Part shown: in pieces, positions 11,948 through 20,118 of the stretch
How the letters are laid out: the number at the start of each line of letters is the position of its first letter
Position numbering within the stretch: the first letter of the stretch is position 1
Source: Thioclava sp. GXIMD2076
Lineage (GTDB): Bacteria; Pseudomonadota; Alphaproteobacteria; Rhodobacterales; Rhodobacteraceae
DNA: 64,000 bases
Reading direction: 5' to 3'
Assembly: GCF_037949795.1 (NCBI RefSeq)
Contig: NZ_CP149932.1
Location: 2,221,001 to 2,285,000, forward strand
The notes under the pieces: model-generated
The model's input: the letters and a program-made list of their open reading frames with translations, nothing else
Told to the model about the DNA's origin: nothing
Database searches by the model: none
Program-made: the position numbers and the translations under genes

Positions 11948-12295
11948 TCACACTTCTTTTTCGTCGTCGCCTGCACCATGGGAGGCCGGTGCGGAGCGGC
12001 GCAGTTTGAGCACCAGAACCTCGCCCTGCCCCTTGGCGTCACGCCGCGTCACGCGCAGCTTGCCCAGAGGCGGCAGGATCAGCGGCGTATCTTCGGCCAG
12101 CTGCTCGCCCAGTTCCTCGAGCAGGGCATCGAGCGCGGCTTTGACTTGTGGCTTTTTCAGCCCGCTGCGCTCGACCACGCGATCGACCAGATCCTTCTTG
12201 CGAAGCGCCAGCTGGGCCTGCGGCGGCGTCGCGGCATCGGCATCGACGGGCATCGCCGCAAGACCTTCGGCGGTTTGAGTGTCGTCTGAGGACAT
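11948..12295 (-). CDS. HU/IHF-family DNA-binding protein with N-terminal extension
   Basis: 115 residues from the ATG at 12295, which follows AAGGATTCTGG; the frame is open to 12340 but the upstream ATG lacks such a site. After an acidic tail of about 30 residues comes ALRKKDLVDRVVERSGLKKPQVKAALDALLEELGEQLAEDTPLILPPLGKLRVTRR, which follows the HU helix-turn-helix and the start of the beta saddle. The usual DNA-wrapping arm with its Pro tip is shortened and degenerate (about 20 residues to the end). HU-like proteins shape nucleoid DNA; this divergent form is common in Rhodobacterales and has no assigned role. It is downstream of lon on the same strand. Confidence 0.8.
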   Translation of the reverse strand: MSSDDTQTAEGLAAMPVDADAATPPQAQLALRKKDLVDRVVERSGLKKPQVKAALDALLEELGEQLAEDTPLILPPLGKLRVTRRDAKGQGEVLVLKLRRSAPASHGAGDDEKEV

Positions 12296-12422
12296 ATCCA
12301 GAATCCTTTTCTGCCGGCCACGCTGAATCAGCACCGGCACCTTTCAGGCTAGCGGGAATTGCTGCAGTGGCAAATGGAAAAGGCGCGGGAAGCCCCGCGC
12401 CTTTCCAGCATCCGTTCAAGGT

Positions 12423-14846
12423 TCAGTGTGCGATGGCGCCCTGCCCCGATGTGGCCTCCGAGGCGGCCTTGGCGGCAGCGGCGGCCTCCTCGGCTTCCTC
12501 GTCCCATTCGACAGGCTCGGGCTTGCGCACCAGCGCCTGTTCCAGAACCTCGCGCACATGGGTCACGGGAATGATCTTAAGCCCTTCCTTCACATTGTCA
12601 GGAATATCGGCCAGATCCTTCTCGTTCTCCTCGGGAATGAACACGGTCTTGATGCCACCGCGCAGCGCGGCGAGAAGTTTCTCTTTCAGGCCACCGATCG
12701 GCATGGCATTCCCGCGAAGGGACACCTCACCTGTCATCGCGATATCCTTGCGGATCGGGATCTGGGTGAGCACCGAAACGATGGAGGTCACCATCGCCAG
12801 GCCGGCCGATGGGCCATCCTTCGGCGTTGCGCCATCGGGGACGTGGACGTGGATATCCCATTTCTCGAAGCGCGGCGGTTTGACCCCGATCTCCGGCGCG
12901 ATCGAGCGGACATAGCTCGACGCGGCGTCGATCGATTCCTTCATCACATCGCCCAGCTTACCGGTGGTCTTCATCCGGCCCTTACCGGGCAGACGCAGCG
13001 CCTCGATATGCAGGAGATCGCCCCCCACGGAGGTCCAGGCAAGGCCGGTCACAACCCCCACCTGATCTTCCTTCTCGGCGAGTCCGTAACGGAATTTCTT
13101 CACGCCCAGATACTCTTCCAGTTTGGCGCTATCGACATCGATATGCTTGGTCTGGCCTTTGGACTTGATGATCTCGGTCACGGCTTTACGCGCCACCTTG
13201 GCCATCTCGCGCTCGAGGCTACGAACACCGGCCTCGCGCGTATAGTAACGCACGATATCGGTGATCGCCTCATCCTCGATCTCGAACTCGGATTTCTTCA
13301 GCCCGTGCGCCTTCACCTGCTTGGGCAGAAGGTGACGTTTGGAAATCTCGAGTTTCTCGTCCTCGGTATAGCCCGACAGCGAGATGATCTCCATCCGGTC
13401 CAGAAGCGGGCCCGGCATGTTGTAGCTATTGGCCGTAGTCAGGAACATGACATCCGAGAGGTCATATTCGACCTCCAGATAATGGTCCACGAAGGTGCCG
13501 TTCTGTTCGGGATCGAGCACCTCGAGCATGGCCGAGGCCGGATCGCCACGGAAGTCCTGACCCATCTTGTCGATTTCATCGAGCAGGATGAGCGGGTTCG
13601 TGGTTTTCGCCTTTTTGAGCGCCTGGATGATCTTGCCCGGCATGGAGCCAATATAGGTCCGGCGGTGACCGCGGATCTCGGATTCGTCGCGCACACCACC
13701 AAGGCTGATGCGGATGAACTCACGCCCCGTCGCCTTGGCAACCGAGCGGCCCAGCGAGGTTTTGCCCACGCCCGGAGGGCCGACAAGGCACATGATCGGG
13801 CCTTTCAGCTTGGCCGAACGCGCCTGCACCGCGAGATACTCGACGATGCGCTCCTTGACCTTCTCCAGACCGTAATGATCGGCATTCAGGATGTCCTCGG
13901 CACGGCCAAGATCCTTCTTGACGCGCGATTTGGTGCCCCATGGGATCGAGAGCATCCAGTCGAGATAGTTGCGCACAACGGTCGCCTCGGCCGACATCGG
14001 GCTCATGTTCTTGAGCTTCTTGACCTCGGCATCAGCCTTCTCGCTCGCCTCTTTCGAGAGCTTGGTATTGGCGATCTTCTCTTCCAGCTCGGCGATCTCG
14101 TTCTGACCCTCCTCGCCGTCACCCAGCTCCTTCTGAATGGCCTTCATCTGCTCATTCAGGTAGTATTCGCGCTGGGTCTTCTCCATCTGGTTCTTGACGC
14201 GGGTCTTGATCTTTTTCTCGACCTGCAGAACCGAGACCTCGCCCTGCATCAGACCATAGACTTTTTCTAGGCGCGCCGAGATGTCGAGCGTCTCCAGAAG
14301 CTCCTGCTTGCGCCCGACCTCAAGGCCTAGATGACCTGAAACAAGGTCTGCCAGTTCGGCAGGCTCATGCGTGTCGGAGACAGCCGTCAGCGCCTCCTCG
14401 GGGATGTTCTTCTTGATCTTGGCATAACGCTCGAACTCTTCGGCGACCGAGCCAAGAAGCGCGGAGATCGTCTCCTCATCGCCGCGCACTTCCTCAAGCG
14501 CCTCGGCATGGACTTCGAAGAATTCTTCGTTCTCGACGAATTCGGTGATCCGCACGCGCGTTTTACCCTCGACGAGCACCTTTACGGTGCCATCGGGCAG
14601 CTTGAGGAGCTGGAGCACATTTGCCAGAACGCCGATGCGGAAGATGCCATCGGTATCGGGTTCGTCGACGCTGGGATCGACTTGGCTGGCCAGAAGGATC
14701 TGACGATCTTCGGCCATCACCTCTTCCAGCGCACGCACCGATTTTTCACGGCCCACAAACAGCGGCACGATCATATGCGGGAACACAACGATATCGCGCA
14801 GCGGCAGGACCGGATGGGTTTGCGAGGAGATTTCGGTCATGGTCAT
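12423..14846 (-). CDS. lon: ATP-dependent protease Lon (LonA)
   Basis: 807 residues, the standard LonA length. N-terminal substrate domain (about 1-210, LPLRDIVVFPHMIVPLFVGR), coiled segment, AAA+ module with Walker A GPPGVGKTSLG and Walker B LILLDEIDKMG, and a C-terminal protease domain with the Ser680-Lys723 dyad (DGPSAGLAM and GGLKEKLLAA). It degrades misfolded and short-lived regulatory proteins in the cytoplasm; in alphaproteobacteria these include cell-cycle factors. The gene stands alone, with the HU-like gene 127 bases downstream. A heat-shock promoter is likely in the upstream gap but was not identified. Confidence 0.98.
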   Translation of the reverse strand: MTMTEISSQTHPVLPLRDIVVFPHMIVPLFVGREKSVRALEEVMAEDRQILLASQVDPSVDEPDTDGIFRIGVLANVLQLLKLPDGTVKVLVEGKTRVRITEFVENEEFFEVHAEALEEVRGDEETISALLGSVAEEFERYAKIKKNIPEEALTAVSDTHEPAELADLVSGHLGLEVGRKQELLETLDISARLEKVYGLMQGEVSVLQVEKKIKTRVKNQMEKTQREYYLNEQMKAIQKELGDGEEGQNEIAELEEKIANTKLSKEASEKADAEVKKLKNMSPMSAEATVVRNYLDWMLSIPWGTKSRVKKDLGRAEDILNADHYGLEKVKERIVEYLAVQARSAKLKGPIMCLVGPPGVGKTSLGRSVAKATGREFIRISLGGVRDESEIRGHRRTYIGSMPGKIIQALKKAKTTNPLILLDEIDKMGQDFRGDPASAMLEVLDPEQNGTFVDHYLEVEYDLSDVMFLTTANSYNMPGPLLDRMEIISLSGYTEDEKLEISKRHLLPKQVKAHGLKKSEFEIEDEAITDIVRYYTREAGVRSLEREMAKVARKAVTEIIKSKGQTKHIDVDSAKLEEYLGVKKFRYGLAEKEDQVGVVTGLAWTSVGGDLLHIEALRLPGKGRMKTTGKLGDVMKESIDAASSYVRSIAPEIGVKPPRFEKWDIHVHVPDGATPKDGPSAGLAMVTSIVSVLTQIPIRKDIAMTGEVSLRGNAMPIGGLKEKLLAALRGGIKTVFIPEENEKDLADIPDNVKEGLKIIPVTHVREVLEQALVRKPEPVEWDEEAEEAAAAAKAASEATSGQGAIAH

Positions 14847-15040
14847 TCCTTATATGGCGAAAGAGCACCGGCCCCGGATAGGCAGCCCCGTCTCTTCCCT
14901 AGTCCAGCAATAGATAGGCGGCGTCCCGTGCCGGTTCAACCACCTCTGCGTTACGCAAATGTTACGCCACCCATACGCGGATGGCGATATATGGAACGCA
15001 TCGGGGCGAAGATTATTTCACCACCGCGCCCGCAACAATA

Positions 15041-15073
15041 TTGCCAATTACTAAATTACATGGTAATTATAAT
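15041..15073 (+). promoter_or_regulatory. Candidate promoter of the small membrane protein gene
   Basis: TTGCCA (15041-15046), 17-base spacer, TAATTA (15064-15069); a TATAAT overlaps it at 15068-15073. AT-rich context unlike the surrounding DNA, including an AATTAC ... GTAATT inverted repeat (15046-15068). Confidence 0.35.
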
Positions 15074-15116
15074 TCATAAATACGCTCCCCGCAGGAAATC
15101 TGAAAGGACCGACAGA

Positions 15117-15293
15117 ATGACCCCGCAGCGCCTCCATAACCGGCAAAGCCAACGCATGGCACCGCGCAGCATGGCGGTCGCCAAGGTCCTTCCGCAGCAG
15201 CAGCAGCCTCAAGGATGGTGGATCCTGCCGGGCGCGGCTCTGGGCCTTGCAGCCTATTCGCTTGCAGCTCTCGTGCTCTGGCATCTCGCCTGA
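15117..15293 (+). CDS. Small single-pass membrane protein, hypothetical
   Basis: 58 residues: a basic, Gln-rich N-terminal half (QRLHNRQSQRMAPRS, LPQQQQPQG) and one C-terminal hydrophobic helix (WWILPGAALGLAAYSLAALVLW). AAAGGA lies about 8 bases before the ATG and a candidate promoter lies 45 bases further up, which favours a real gene. The stop is 7 bases from the end of the convergent histidine kinase gene. No family recognised. Confidence 0.5.
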   Translation: MTPQRLHNRQSQRMAPRSMAVAKVLPQQQQPQGWWILPGAALGLAAYSLAALVLWHLA

Positions 15294-15300
15294 CCTGCGC

Positions 15301-16644
15301 TCAGAGCGGCAGGACGATCTCGGCCTGAAGGCCGCCAAGCGACTCGCTTTTGCGCAGATTCAGCGAGCCTCCATGCGCGCGCACGATGTCGGACGCAATC
15401 GACAGCCCCAGCCCGACGCCCTGCCCCAGATCCTGATTGCGCGCGGGATCGAGTCGCGTGAAGGGCCGCAAGGCCTCCTCGCGGCGTTCGGGCGGAATGC
15501 CCGGCCCCGGATCCTCCACCGAAATCTTCAGCACTTTCCCGCCTAGCGTCACCGTAACCTCGGCCTGCCCGCCATAGCGCAGCGCATTGCCGATGAGGTT
15601 GTCCAGCGCGCGGCGGATCGCTTCGCTGCGCAGTTTCACGATCACCTCGCCATCGGGTGGACAATTGCCCAGAATGACCGGCTTGCCGCTACGCTGTGCA
15701 TATTGCACCGCATCGCGCACCAGAGCGCCGATATCTGTATCATCCGGCGCAGAAGCCTGTGCCTGATTGCGCGAGAATTCGAGAAACGCATCGATCAGCC
15801 GTCCCATCTCGGCCACATCCATCTCCATATCCTCGATATCCTTGGCATCCTCCTCGTTCCGCGGCAGCATCGACAATCCGAGCCTGAGCCGTGTCAAGGG
15901 CGTGCGCAGGTCATGGCTGATCGCCGAGAGCATCATGGTCCGCTGCTCGATATGGCGCTCGATCCGGTTGCGCATATCCAGAAAGGCCGCGCCCGCCGAG
16001 CGGACCTCGGTGGCCCCCGATATCCTGTAGGGCACTGATTGCACGCGCCCGAACGCCTCGGCCATCATCGACAGATGCCGGATCGGCTTGAGCTGGTTGC
16101 GCAGGAAAAGATAGGCGATGACGCTCATCAGAAGCCCCACCACCATCATCAGCACCAGAAGCTGGTGTGGATTGGACGCCGAGGCCCGCCCGCGCGCGAA
16201 GTCGATTTTCATCAGACCTTTATCGGTCATTACCCAGAGAACGACCCGATCCCCGTCGGTCAGGTCGATGGCCTGCACCGGACGCACCAGCTGATGGAGC
16301 ACATCCATGACCACGAGCCCTGTCAGGTCATAGAACCGCCGGTGATCGCCACGGGTCTCGTCAAGCACGGCCGGCAGATCGGTCCGGATCTGTAGCGGTT
16401 TTCCAAGCGCCGACAGCTTCGTCTGCGCCTCCCCCAGATCGACCGCGTCATCAACGGTATCGATCATGAGATCGATCTCGAGCAGCATCGACCCCGTCAT
16501 CTGCTCTGTCACCCGCTCGAAGTGGCGCTGGATGAATACGACAGAGACGACCAGCTGGATCGTCACGATCGGCAGCAGGAGGATAAGGGCGCCGCGACCA
16601 TAAAGCCCGCGCGGCATCAGTTGTTTCAGCCAGTGGAATTTCAT
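15301..16644 (-). CDS. EnvZ-like sensor histidine kinase without adjacent response regulator
   Basis: 447 residues. TM helix at about 18-38, periplasmic domain (39-160), second TM at 161-181, HAMP linker, HisKA with the phospho-acceptor His244 in AISHDLRTPLTRLRLGLS, and HATPase with N box RRALDNLIGNALRYG and G boxes VEDPGPGIP and GQGVGLGLSIA. The layout matches the EnvZ/RstB group of proteobacterial kinases. The upstream neighbour is a divergent hydrolase gene and the downstream one a convergent small protein, so no OmpR-type partner is linked. It may pair with a regulator elsewhere. Confidence 0.93.
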   Translation of the reverse strand: MKFHWLKQLMPRGLYGRGALILLLPIVTIQLVVSVVFIQRHFERVTEQMTGSMLLEIDLMIDTVDDAVDLGEAQTKLSALGKPLQIRTDLPAVLDETRGDHRRFYDLTGLVVMDVLHQLVRPVQAIDLTDGDRVVLWVMTDKGLMKIDFARGRASASNPHQLLVLMMVVGLLMSVIAYLFLRNQLKPIRHLSMMAEAFGRVQSVPYRISGATEVRSAGAAFLDMRNRIERHIEQRTMMLSAISHDLRTPLTRLRLGLSMLPRNEEDAKDIEDMEMDVAEMGRLIDAFLEFSRNQAQASAPDDTDIGALVRDAVQYAQRSGKPVILGNCPPDGEVIVKLRSEAIRRALDNLIGNALRYGGQAEVTVTLGGKVLKISVEDPGPGIPPERREEALRPFTRLDPARNQDLGQGVGLGLSIASDIVRAHGGSLNLRKSESLGGLQAEIVLPL

Positions 16645-16685
16645 GGCAGAACCGTAACGAGGCCCTGTGGAAAGGAAAAGTCACG

Positions 16686-17603
16686 ATGCACATGTCAGAT
16701 GAAAATTCCGCGCCAAGTCAGCGTCGCGGGCAGATTTCCCTGCCCGATGGAATCCGGCATGTGCTGGCCCCGAACCCCTCGCCGATGACCCATCAGGGTA
16801 CCAACAGCTATATCCTCGGCCGAGGCGATGTGGCGGTCGTCGATCCGGGACCGATGGAGGCAAGCCATCTGGCCGCACTCCAGTCTTGCCTCGCGCCGGG
16901 GGAGCGGATCGCAGCCGTGCTGGTGACGCATTCCCATGTCGATCACAGTGCCTCCGCCCGCGCCCTCGCCGTTGCACATAACGCCCCGGTCTATGGCTTC
17001 GGCGGGGTCACCGCAGGGCGCAGCGCGCTAATGGAACAGCTGGCCGAGGAGGGGCATCTGGGCGGCGGCGAAGGGGTGGATCATGGATTTACCCCTGATA
17101 TCACCCTCGCTGATGGCGACTGTCTGGATTTGGGCGGGATGTCTGTATCCGCACATCATACACCGGGCCATTTCGGCAACCATCTGAGCTTTGAGATTGG
17201 CGATACGGTGCTGACCGGCGATATCGTGATGGGCTGGACTTCTACCGTCATCTCGCCTCCCGATGGGGATCTCGGATCGTATTTCCGCGCCCTCGACAGG
17301 CTGCAGGCCTGCAAGGCCACGCTTTTCCTGCCCGGTCATGGCGATCCGGTGCGCGAGCCTGCAAAACGGATTGACGATCTGCGCGCGCACCGGCTTGCTC
17401 GTCATGCACAGATCCTCAATGTGCTCGCAGGCGGTCCTGCCTCGGCTCAGGGCATTGCCATGCAGGTCTATGGCGATCTGCCGCCGCGTGTGATGGCCGC
17501 AGCAACCCGTAACTGCCTCGCCCATCTTATTGACATGATGGAAAAAGATCAGGTTTCCGTTGACGGTGTCATCACCGATCGGGCAATTTTCGGGCTGCGA
17601 TGA
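16686..17603 (+). CDS. Metallo-beta-lactamase-fold hydrolase (LACTB2-like)
   Basis: 305 residues. Metal-binding motif THSHVDH (about residues 82-88) with further ligands in HHTPGHFGNHLSF, LTGDIVMGW and LPGHGDPV, and a C-terminal helical/winged segment of about 70 residues (KRIDDLRAHRLARHAQIL ... RNCLAHLIDMMEKDQV), as in LACTB2-type proteins. These enzymes hydrolyse thioesters, lactones or RNA, and the substrate is not predictable here. The ATG at 16686 follows AAAGGA; a second ATG at 16692 is possible. Cytoplasmic, monocistronic. Confidence 0.88.
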   Translation: MHMSDENSAPSQRRGQISLPDGIRHVLAPNPSPMTHQGTNSYILGRGDVAVVDPGPMEASHLAALQSCLAPGERIAAVLVTHSHVDHSASARALAVAHNAPVYGFGGVTAGRSALMEQLAEEGHLGGGEGVDHGFTPDITLADGDCLDLGGMSVSAHHTPGHFGNHLSFEIGDTVLTGDIVMGWTSTVISPPDGDLGSYFRALDRLQACKATLFLPGHGDPVREPAKRIDDLRAHRLARHAQILNVLAGGPASAQGIAMQVYGDLPPRVMAAATRNCLAHLIDMMEKDQVSVDGVITDRAIFGLR

Positions 17604-17633
17604 TTTTCTGCCAAAAAAACGTCATTTAGGCTC

Positions 17634-17662
17634 TTGCATGCCCGAAAACCCGTCGCTATACA
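17634..17662 (+). promoter_or_regulatory. Promoter of the tandem tRNA-Asn genes
   Basis: TTGCAT (17634-17639), 17-base spacer, TATACA (17657-17662), predicted start about 17669, five bases before the first tRNA. Confidence 0.6.
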
Positions 17663-17673
17663 GCGCCACATGT

Positions 17674-17748
17674 TCCGGCGTAGCTCAGCGGTAGAGCAGT
17701 TGACTGTTAATCAATTGGTCGTAGGTTCGATCCCTACCGCCGGAGCCA
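17674..17748 (+). tRNA. tRNA-Asn (anticodon GTT), copy 1
   Basis: Acceptor TCCGGCG/CGCCGGA plus G and encoded CCA, D arm GCTCAGCGGTAGAGC, anticodon loop CTGTTAA giving GTT, T arm GTAGGTTCGATCCCTAC. Length 75. Confidence 0.96.
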
Positions 17749-17774
17749 ACATCCTTTCCCCGATCGGGGATGTT
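17748..17774 (+). repeat. Inverted repeat between the two tRNA-Asn genes
   Basis: AACATC (17748-17753) pairs with GATGTT (17769-17774), enclosing a self-complementary CCCCGATCGGGG (17758-17769). The hairpin lies in the spacer of the tRNA tandem and may guide processing of the joint transcript. Confidence 0.45.
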
Positions 17775-17803
17775 GGTGAACATGACCGAGAGAGGGAGCC
17801 AGT

Positions 17804-17878
17804 TCCGGCGTAGCTCAGCGGTAGAGCAGTTGACTGTTAATCAATTGGTCGTAGGTTCGATCCCTACCGCCGGAGCCA
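17804..17878 (+). tRNA. tRNA-Asn (anticodon GTT), copy 2
   Basis: Identical over all 75 bases to copy 1 and 55 bases after it. No separate promoter was seen between them, so they are probably co-transcribed. Confidence 0.96.
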
Positions 17879-17940
17879 CATTTACAGACATTTGCGTTAC
17901 AGTCGTTCAAAACGGTTTGAAAAGCACGTCTCCTTTGGTT

Positions 17941-18408
17941 TTAAAACCCGAGTGCCACCGCGCCGTAAATGACTGCCGCAGCGCCCATCTGGACCGGACG
18001 CAGGCGCGCAAAATAGAGCGGCGCCTCGCCGCGGCGTGCCGCGATCGGATCGATCAATGCGATCGCCGCGTAGCCAAGACACAGCATCCAGAGTGAAACG
18101 GAGAGCGGTGCAAGAAGGCTCGCAAGCCCCCACAGGAAATAGACCAGCATCGTCAGCAGCTGGACAGCTCTGACCCCGCCCGGCGTGCGGAAACTGAGCC
18201 CCCTGCGGACACCTGCCAGAAAAAGCAGAATCGCACTGCCCCAGACCGCAGTTGCCGCGGCGCAGACCCCCTGCCATGCTCCGGGCAAAAAGAACATCCC
18301 CAGCATACCTAGTGCCATCGGCATAACCGGAAGCCAGCCGAAAACTTCTCCATCGAACGGTATTCCCGCTGTTTCCCGAATGGTAAAGCTACGCTGCGTT
18401 TGTGTCAT
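17941..18408 (-). CDS. DUF3429-like integral membrane protein
   Basis: 155 residues from the ATG at 18408, preceded by GAGGAGA at ideal distance. Five hydrophobic segments can be traced (FGWLPVMPMALGMLGMFFLP, GVCAAATAVWGSAILLFLAGV, VQLLTMLVYFLWGLASLLAP, LWMLCLGYAAIALIDPIAA, MGAAAVIYGAVALGF). A conserved-looking GAILLFLAG-like stretch and the acidic/arginine turn after helix 2 (VRRGLSFRTPGG) recall DUF3429 inner-membrane proteins. Function unknown. It lies between tRNA-Asn and the end of the chemotaxis operon, on the same strand as the latter. Confidence 0.7.
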   Translation of the reverse strand: MTQTQRSFTIRETAGIPFDGEVFGWLPVMPMALGMLGMFFLPGAWQGVCAAATAVWGSAILLFLAGVRRGLSFRTPGGVRAVQLLTMLVYFLWGLASLLAPLSVSLWMLCLGYAAIALIDPIAARRGEAPLYFARLRPVQMGAAAVIYGAVALGF

Positions 18409-18498
18409 GGGAACTCTCCTCAGGATCATGGCCGGTCACTGGGAAAAGCTTTGCTTTGGCAAGCGGTTCCACGAAAGCGCGCTCACACCCACACACAA

Positions 18499-20118
18499 TC
18501 AGAAGAAAATATCGTCAGCGGGTGGCGGCGAGGCCGCTGCATCCTCTTTGCCGAACAGCGCACGGTGAAGCGCGCGCTCCTCTTCCATGCTGTAGATCTC
18601 CATGATCTTGGCATCGAGCGCCTCGGGCAGTGCCTGAAGCGACTGCGATGGCTGTGCCTTGCGCGCCTCCTCTGCAAGACGGCGCTTGAGCTGATCCAGT
18701 TCGCGGCGCGCTTTCGGCAGACCCTCACCTACCTCGGTGACCGCAGCGACCAGCCCCGCCCGCAACTGCTGGCCCGACCGGACCAACTTGCCGCTTTCGT
18801 CGATGATCGCGCGCGTCTCGGTCTCGATCCTGTCCACCAGTTCCGCGGGCTGTTCCATCATCGTTATGAATTTGCCGATATGGGTCTCGATCCCGTTCAA
18901 TGCGGCCTTTACATCATTATAGATCCGAGAGTTCTCGGCTGCGAGCTGCCCGAGTTGACGGGCGATCTCCTTCAGTGCCATGCCGTCATCGCCCAGTTGG
19001 CCACAGCCGATAATCGCGTTCATCCCGACGATCCGCATCTGCTCCTCCAGTGCGCCTATATCGCGTAGGCGATCCGAGAGTTGCCCGAATTCTGAGAAAA
19101 GCGTGGAGGATTGCCGCCCCGTCTCCAGTAGGACCATACGGATCAGGCCAAGCTGTGTCTCTGCTGCTGCGGTAATATCGCCAACCTGCGAGAAAAGAGT
19201 TCCCTTGCTCTGGCGCCCGCCACCCTTGCCGGCGAGCTCCTGCGAGATCCGAAGCGCTTCGACAAGCTTCTCCGACAGCCGGTCGGCCTCGAGCGTGAAT
19301 GTATCGCTCGCCACCCGCAGCTGTGCACAGGCCAGATCCTCGATCTGGGAATGACCGGCAGGATCCGGCAGCGAAAGGATCTGCTCGCAATGTTCAAGCC
19401 TCTGGCGCGTGGCATCGCCCACCTGCAACGCGACCAGCCCCTCGCCCAACGCCGCCGCGAGATCGGCATTGCGCTGTAAAAGCGCCCCGCCAAGCTGTAA
19501 CTGCGCCTCATCGCCGTTCGTCAGTCCTTCGAACATCCCCGCCAATGCCACGAGATTCTGGGTGAACTGGCGCATATCCTCCAGCTGGCGCCCGAAGCCC
19601 GATGTCGCCAGTCGGGCGATCCGGTCGCGGATCTTCTCGACCAGCGTATCCGCATCGGTCAGCACCTGTTCGGAATTCTGCACGATCTCGCCCGTTGCTG
19701 TGGTAAAGACGCTCAACCCCTTGTGGCGCCCTGCAAGCTCCGAGGCCGAAACCTTGGCGTTCAGGCCCACGATCTTCATCGTGCGCACGGAGCGCCAAAG
19801 GCATTTAAGCTCGCGCGCAAGGATTTCCACCTGCGTATCAAGCGTCTTTACCGCCTCCATCGAGGTCACCATGGCCTGTTCCAGATCATGGCTGCCGGTC
19901 TTGGCCTGAGCAAGCCTGCGGCAGGTCGCCTCGATCATGTCATCCTTCAACCGCGTCAGCTCGTCGATCGGCACCCGTTGCTCGTCAAGCGCATGGCCCG
20001 TGCGCAGCAGGAGCGACCCCATATCGAGGAAATGCGATTCGATCTGTCGCTGGATCTGCTGGACCACCGGCCATGAGACATCGGAACCAGGCAGCGTGGC
20101 GGCGCGGGCAATAGACAT
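18499..20118 (-). CDS. Soluble coiled-coil chemotaxis-associated protein with two degenerate receptor-tip segments
   Basis: 539 residues, no membrane helix or signal peptide, mostly helical heptads. Residues 114-147 (MKIVGLNAKVSASELAGRHKG...) and 361-394 (MRIVGMNAIIGCGQLGDDGM...) each resemble the conserved hairpin tip of chemoreceptors, seen intact in the neighbouring MCP as [21 protein letters not shown] segment at 229-248 (ALQVGDATRQRLEHCEQI) resembles a Q-x-x-D-x-x-RQ-x-x-EH motif found in some chemotaxis proteins. The ATG overlaps the cheB stop (TGATG), so it is the last coupled gene of the che operon; the frame upstream of it lies within cheB. Inference: a cytoplasmic partner or scaffold of the signalling array. 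No named family assigned. Confidence 0.75.
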   Translation of the reverse strand: MSIARAATLPGSDVSWPVVQQIQRQIESHFLDMGSLLLRTGHALDEQRVPIDELTRLKDDMIEATCRRLAQAKTGSHDLEQAMVTSMEAVKTLDTQVEILARELKCLWRSVRTMKIVGLNAKVSASELAGRHKGLSVFTTATGEIVQNSEQVLTDADTLVEKIRDRIARLATSGFGRQLEDMRQFTQNLVALAGMFEGLTNGDEAQLQLGGALLQRNADLAAALGEGLVALQVGDATRQRLEHCEQILSLPDPAGHSQIEDLACAQLRVASDTFTLEADRLSEKLVEALRISQELAGKGGGRQSKGTLFSQVGDITAAAETQLGLIRMVLLETGRQSSTLFSEFGQLSDRLRDIGALEEQMRIVGMNAIIGCGQLGDDGMALKEIARQLGQLAAENSRIYNDVKAALNGIETHIGKFITMMEQPAELVDRIETETRAIIDESGKLVRSGQQLRAGLVAAVTEVGEGLPKARRELDQLKRRLAEEARKAQPSQSLQALPEALDAKIMEIYSMEEERALHRALFGKEDAAASPPPADDIFF

